This document shows positions 44,101 through 50,840 of a stretch of DNA of 64,000 bases, in pieces (position 1 is the first letter of the stretch; each line of letters starts with the position of its first letter). This DNA comes from Undaria pinnatifida (lineage: Eukaryota; Sar; Phaeophyceae; Laminariales; Alariaceae). The stretch lies in contig JABAKD010000001.1 of the NCBI GenBank assembly GCA_012845835.1, forward strand, positions 18,947,590-19,011,589, written 5' to 3'. Made by a program: the position numbers and the translations under genes. The notes beneath the pieces are model-generated. The model did not search any database, was not told where the DNA came from, and was given only the letters and a program-made list of their open reading frames with translations.

Positions 44101-47100
44101 TACCTCGCACATGTTTTTTTTGTCTCGTCTTTTGCCTTTCATCCTTCGTGTTGTTTCTTGTATTCTCTGTCCTTCGTGTTGTTTGCCTCATGCTGTTGCT
44201 TATGGGCAGTCCCTGGAGCGTATCTTCCCGTGTGGCTTGGACATGGCTTTGATTGTGGACGATCGAGATGATGTCTGGCGAGGAGAGCAGGCGAAGAACC
44301 TTCTTTTAGTCCGCCCCTACAAGTTCTTCGTGGTGAGTTGGGTTACTGCTTACCTCTCCTGCTTTTTTTACTCGATTACAGTACGTGACACCACTTATCC
44401 CCTTTAGAGCCCCCAAACCCCTCCCTATACTAAATCCAAGTAAAGGTGTCCCCGAAAACGGGTTACCAGTTGTTAAGGCGTTAAGAATCTGGCATTTACG
44501 AATTTCAGGCTCGAGTTTTAGACGATAATGAGTACATGGCCTCTCTTTGTGCTGAAAATAGTAAAGGATTCGCCCTGCCTTGCGTACGAATTCCAGCCTG
44601 GCCAGAGTTGGGTTACCTCTCCTACTTTTTTTACTCGATTGCAGTACCCGACAGCACTTGGTTGAGAATTTTGGAGTTAGAAATTGCAGGCTTGAGGTTT
44701 AGACGAAATTAAGAACATACATTTGGTCTCTTTTGCGCTGAAAATAACGTGTGGAACAAACCCTGCCTTACATGAGAATTCCAGCCTCTCCAGGCATAAG
44801 AGATTCGCAACTGGTTTCGCATGCTGCATAGTACCAGGTAGTATGGAGGCAAAAACTTGGGTCTCGATTCCAACATGGAGGGGGGAAAATGATACCTGGT
44901 TGTTGATTTTCATTGTAGAGGGGAAAACCTGGGATTTGGTTATTGTATAGCGGGGGAAGTTGGGATGATTATCCGATTCGAAAGCCTCAGACGGTTAGTT
45001 GACTATCCGTCTACGGCAGATGCTCATCTTCCTTTTTCATTATACGGGGACAAGCTGGTATTTGATTATAATCGGGGAAAAGCAGGCGAAGAACCTTTTT
45101 GGATTCGCCCCTATACAGTTCTTCGCGGTGAGTTAGACCGTTATTGACTTGATTTTAGTATAAAGGGAAAAAGCTGGGACCCGATTGCAGTACGATGCAG
45201 GGGAAAAATTGAGAGCTGATCATAGTATGGAAGGAAAAAGCTGGGACCCGATTGCAGTACGATGAAGGGGAAAGTTGTGACTCGATTGCAGTATAGAGGG
45301 AATTTTGGGGCTTGATCATAGTATAGAGGGAAACAGTTGGGACTCGGTTGCAGCACAGAGGGGGGAACTTTGGAACTGATCATTGTATAAAGGAAAAACG
45401 GTGGGACTCGATTGCAGTATAGAGGGAAAAAAATGGGACCTGATTGTTTAAAATAGAGGGGAAAAGTTGGGGACTCGGTTGAAGTATGAAGGGGGGGAAA
45501 TGGGACCTAATTGTTGTGTGGAGGGGAAAGTTGGGACTTGATTGCAGTATAGAGGGGAGAAAATGAGACCTGATTGCAGTATAGATGGGATAAGCTGGGA
45601 CTCGATTGCAGTATAGAGGGGGAAAGTTGGGGCCTGATTATAGTGTGCCTGCGGAGGGGAAAGCTGAGACTCGATTGCTGTGCTGTGTAGAGGGGGGAAA
45701 TTGGGACCCGATTATTGTATAGAGGGGAAAAGTTGGCACTCGATTGCCATGTAGAGGGGAAAATTTGGGACCTGTTCATGGTATAGATGGAAAAAGCTGG
45801 GACTCAAATTGCACTAAAGAGGGGGGGGATTGGGACCTGTTCGTAGTATAGATGGAAAAGCTGGGACTCGATTGCAGTATACAGGGGGGAAATTGGGACC
45901 TGATTATAGTATAGAGGGAAAAGCTGAGACTCGATTGCAGTACAGGGTGGGGGCGAAGAGTTGGGACCTGATTTTGGTACTAAGGGAAAAGCAGAGACTC
46001 GATCGCAGTATAGAGGGAAAAACGGAAACCTGATCATTGCATAGTGGGAGAACGTTGGTCCTCGATATAAGTGTAGAGGGGGAAAATTGGGACCAGATCG
46101 TAATATATAGAGAAAAAGCTGGGACTCAGTTGCAGTTAACAGGGGAAAAGTTGGGACCTGATTCTAGTATAAAGAGGGAAAAAGTTGGGACTCGACATGC
46201 AGTACAAGGGGGGAAAGTTTGGACCTGGTCATAGCATAGGGGAAGCTGGGACTCGACTGCAGTAGAGAGCGGGAAAACTGGGACCTGATCGCACAGTAGT
46301 TGGGACTCGATTGCAGTACGTATGGAAGGGGAAAAGTTAGGACATAATTCTAGTATTGATGGAAAAAGCTGGGACTCGAATGCAGTACAGAGGGGGGGGG
46401 GAAAGGATCTGATTATTGTATAGCGGGGAGAGTTGAGACCTGATTATATCGTATGGGGGGAAAGAGTTGGGACTTGATTTTTGAATAGGGGGAAAAGTGG
46501 TACTTGATTGTAGTATCAAGAGGAAAAGTTGGGACCTGATTAGTGTATCGGGGAGAAAACTGGGACTTGATCATAGTATGGAGGGAAATAGTTGGGACTC
46601 GATTATAGCACAGTACGTAGAGGGGAAAAGTTGGGACCTGATTATTGTGTCGGCGAGATAAAATGGAACTTGATTATAGTATGGAGGGAAATGTTTGTGG
46701 TTATTGTAATATGGGGGGAATAAGTTGGGATTTGATTATAGTATAGAGGGAAAAAGTTGGGACCAGATTATGTATTGGGGGGGGGGAATTAGGACCTGAT
46801 TGCAGCATGGAGGGAAAGAGTTGGGACTTGATAATAGTCAGGATACGGCAGGCAAAGAACCTTTTGGCTCGCCCCTGCAATTTATTCGTGTTATAGATTA
46901 CCTCCTTACGCCTTTGGTATTTGTTTGAAGTAGCGATGCGTGCTACGATACAGGTATTAAGGTATACCAGGTACCTGGTACCGCTTTTGGGCGGAAATAT
47001 TTTCTGAGTGATGAGGCTAGTTAACCTCTTTACAACTGGAAACCCGTTTTTGGGGACAACATTACTTGGGTTTAGTATAGGGAGGGATTCGGGGGCTCTA

Positions 47101-50100
47101 AAGGGGTTAATACATGTTATCCTTGACCCAAAATGGTCGGAATGTCATTCTTATGTTTTATGCAGTATGTTTCTTTTTGTATACCTAAGCCATGGGTTTA
47201 TTCATCAGTTTGCTTCTTCAGTTTACTCAAAATCAGTTTTTTTTTGGGTGACGTATTTGATACAGACCTCCACAAGTGAGGACGAGTCTCATGTGCTAAT
47301 AGTACTATTTAAATATTATACTATTGGTACTATTAGTATCACCATACTATTGGTAGCATGTATCAATTGATGATATCGAGGGGTGGATGACACCTGTGAC
47401 CACGGGCTGTCCATAAAACTAACTCGCTTGAGGAATAAAGCTACTACGAGTTGAGCTGGAACGTAGAAGCGACGATAAGAAAAAAAGAAAAAAATCTGCA
47501 AGACTAGTTTTCTTCTTTTTTCGAGTGTCGGTATTAATACCTTGTAGTAGGGTATTAGTAGTAGTAGTAGTAGTAGTAGTAGTGTTAATAGTACTGTGTC
47601 CCCAATAAGATGGGTGGTGGTCTAAAGTTCAATACTGCTGTAGCGTGAACGTATATCTTCAGAGCTAATATCTTGCCCTTCCCTTTGCTTCCCTCTGCTC
47701 CCGAACCGACCTATCCCGATCTGACCCGGTCCGACCCCACCCGACCCCACCCGACCCCACCCGACCCTACCCTACCCGACCCTGTCCGACCCTGTCCGAC
47801 CCGACTGGTCAGGGCCAAAGAAGCGTCCCTTCCGGAGGAACCCACGACTCCGGTGGACAGCAGCCCCCTCTCAACCCGAACCCTCCCAAGATGCCCTTGC
47901 GACAAGGTGCGGAACAGCCCCCCCCTCAAGGAGCACACGATGGGGCCGGTGGAGTTGATGGTAATACACACCACCGCGGCTTGAACGAAAAAGCACGCGG
48001 AGAAGGAGAAGGAGATGATTTGATGAAGGAAGACGCGGACGCAACGAACCAATTGTCTGGCGGCCGGTCACGGTCGGAATCGGACCCACAGTTGACCGAA
48101 TCGGAGTCACGATCGACCGATTCGAAGTTTACCGAACCAAATATTACCGAAAAATCGAAGTCATCGCTGTCCACCGGATCGAAATCATCCGGATCAACCG
48201 AATCGGGGTCGCCACTAACTGAATCAGAATCAGTTTTTACCGAATCGGAGTCAACTTTTACCGAATCGGGGTCACCGCTGATCGAGTCGGAAGGATCGGT
48301 CGGATCGGTTCATCCGGACGAAATAAAATCGGTGAAAGAAGCGGACACGGACGTGCCGGTGGTCAAGGTGGTAAAGGTGGCGAACGCCTCAATATCCGCC
48401 AGTGGGGGTAAGGGTAACGCCGACGAGACTCGGAGGGCGGGGGGAAAGGGGGACTCGCTGCAAGATCTGCCGCCACCCAAAGGATCCACCTCGAGCGGAT
48501 CTTCTGCTGGAGTTGACAGAGAGGAGGGTGGAGGCGGTGGTGGAACCAGGGGTGGAAATGGCGGAGGTGTGGATGGCGGTAGTGGAGGCGGAGGTGGGGG
48601 GGGGGGAGGGGATGGGAGGAGTCGGTCCTCCTCGGAATCGATGCGTGATCTGGGAAAAGGGCTAGCGATGTTGCTGGCTCAGGAGCACCAGGGCGGTAGT
48701 GAGGATGAGCGTGCCGGTTCTTCGGCGGGTGCAACACCGGGTCGCGGTAAGGAGTCGTTAACAAAGAGGGGAGGGGACGCGGAGACGGCTGTCCCCGGCG
48801 AAAATGATGTCGAGATGACCGGCATCTCGCCCCGAAGCCCTCTCGTTGGTGGCAGTGGTGGTGGCGGTGGCGGTGGTGGTGGCGGTGGTGGTGGAGGTAG
48901 GGTTGGCGGCTCGCCGGGGGGCAGGCGTGCGGACGCCCCTCTCGCAGCCTCGCTGCCGTCCGGTGTGGAAACCCCGGAGGGTGATTTGGCCGAAGCGGTA
49001 CATATTCCGCCACAAGCGCCTGCCAAAACCCGCGCCGAGCCGGCACCTAATGCGCCGCAATTGTCTGCTGGAAGCAACACTGCAACCCACGGCGCTGGCG
49101 AGGTCAGGAACACGTTTGGAAGGCAGTCGCCCTGCGAGGGTGGAGAGGGTTGCGAAGAGAACCCCTCCGCCAGCGCTCGGGAGAGCAACCGGGAAGACGG
49201 AAGAGCTAGAAGCGGGTCGAGCGGCGGCGAGCCCGGAGGCAGGGGCTCAGGCAGTAACGGGAAAGATCCGCAGCGCAGGTCGATGCAGGCGCCACCGATG
49301 TCGCCCCCAAAGGTGATCGCTAGCGCGGAGAACGACCCACAGCTGGATTGCACCCTGAAGACCCTCGAGGCGGTGCATGGGGCGTTCTATGCGCCGGATT
49401 ACCACCACGGCCAGCCAAGGTGACTGTTTTACTTTTCATGTGGATTTTTTTTTCGTTTTGGTCAACTCTCTGAAGCATCCGTGCATCTAACCCCCCCCTC
49501 CCCACAGACGGCCGAAGAGGAAGGAGATATGGTACGCGAAAAGGTTTGATGTCATACATGGAAGAAATGTAATGAGCGCTCAAATGTTGGAGGTGTCTCC
49601 GCTGTAGTAGGAGTAGGAACGATCCTCCGTCTGGAAAGGGATGCGTGATAAACGGTCAAATGACTAAGGAAAGCAACTGCTGAGTACGCCCCTCCCCCCC
49701 TTGCTTGGTGGACGAAGATCCGATGTGCGCCGTACCGAGATTGTAAGAATGCCACGGTCTATGATCTTAAGAACACGCCCATGCATGGTATTGAGACCCC
49801 CCCCGCCCCCAAAGTAACCCATTCGCGCTGTCATCCATAAGCAAGAAAGTAGGCACAAGGTGCCGAAGTCCGTCCTACGAGCTGTTCTTGCAAGGATGCA
49901 GTTCACCCTTCATGCGACTCGCCGAGCACCCCACGGCGCTTCGCGCTTGGTGCAAGCAATGTCTGCCTGGTTGGTGAAAACCCAACATGCTCCGTCCCGG
50001 GGTAGTTGGGAGGCGAGGGTCTATGGCCATACGACTACGGCCATGCACAAACTGATTAACCCCCCCCCCCCCAGGGTATATGGTCATATGGACTACGGCC

Positions 50101-50679
50101 GCGCATGATGTGGTTATCCCCCCCCCCTTTTTCCCACAGAGACTTGACGAGCTTCTTGGTCATGGTTCGCTCACGCGTCATCCAGGGTGTAACCGCCTTG
50201 TACTATAACCGCCTTCATTGTTTAAGGAAACCCTTTGGAGCCTCAGTTCACCTGACCCCTCCCCGCACCCCCTCCCCCTCTCGCCCACAGAGACGTTGCA
50301 AGTTTCTTGGCCAAGGTGCGCTCACGCGTCCTTCGAGGTGTTCGTATGGTGTTCAGCGGCGTTATCCCTGTTTCGGGTGCCCCTGCCGACCCCCGCACGC
50401 ACCGTCTCTGGAAGCTGGCGGAAAGCCACGGTGCCACGGTGGAGAGCGGGATTGGCCGGCACACGACGCACGTCGTTGCGGTTCGCCTCGGCACGCTCAA
50501 GGTGCGATTAATTGTGTTTTACCTGGGGTGCTATACCTAGGGGCACGATGTATACAATTTAAAAACTAAACCGTAGTATATTTGTTTTCGAGTTTTCATA
50601 ATTTTCACAAGCATGAGTTGTCAGAATTTAGCTACTCCACGTACGAGCTTAATACCTGCCTATCTATCTATCTATCTCT

Positions 50680-50758
<79 letters not shown>

Positions 50759-50770
50759 TGCCTGCCTGCC

Positions 50771-50840
<70 letters not shown>

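Noticed and set aside
48363-49353. Long minus-strand frames (224 and 227 codons)
   Set aside because: They are antisense shadows of the large FCP1 exon, whose plus frame is fixed by splice phases and the conserved sequence at its end.
49508-49531. Possible 24-nt FCP1 microexon (RRPKRKEI) between good AG and GT sites
   Set aside because: Using it makes a TGA when joined to the next exon, whereas joining 49419 directly to 50291 restores Arg-Asp and the conserved helix; it is more likely another relic acceptor.
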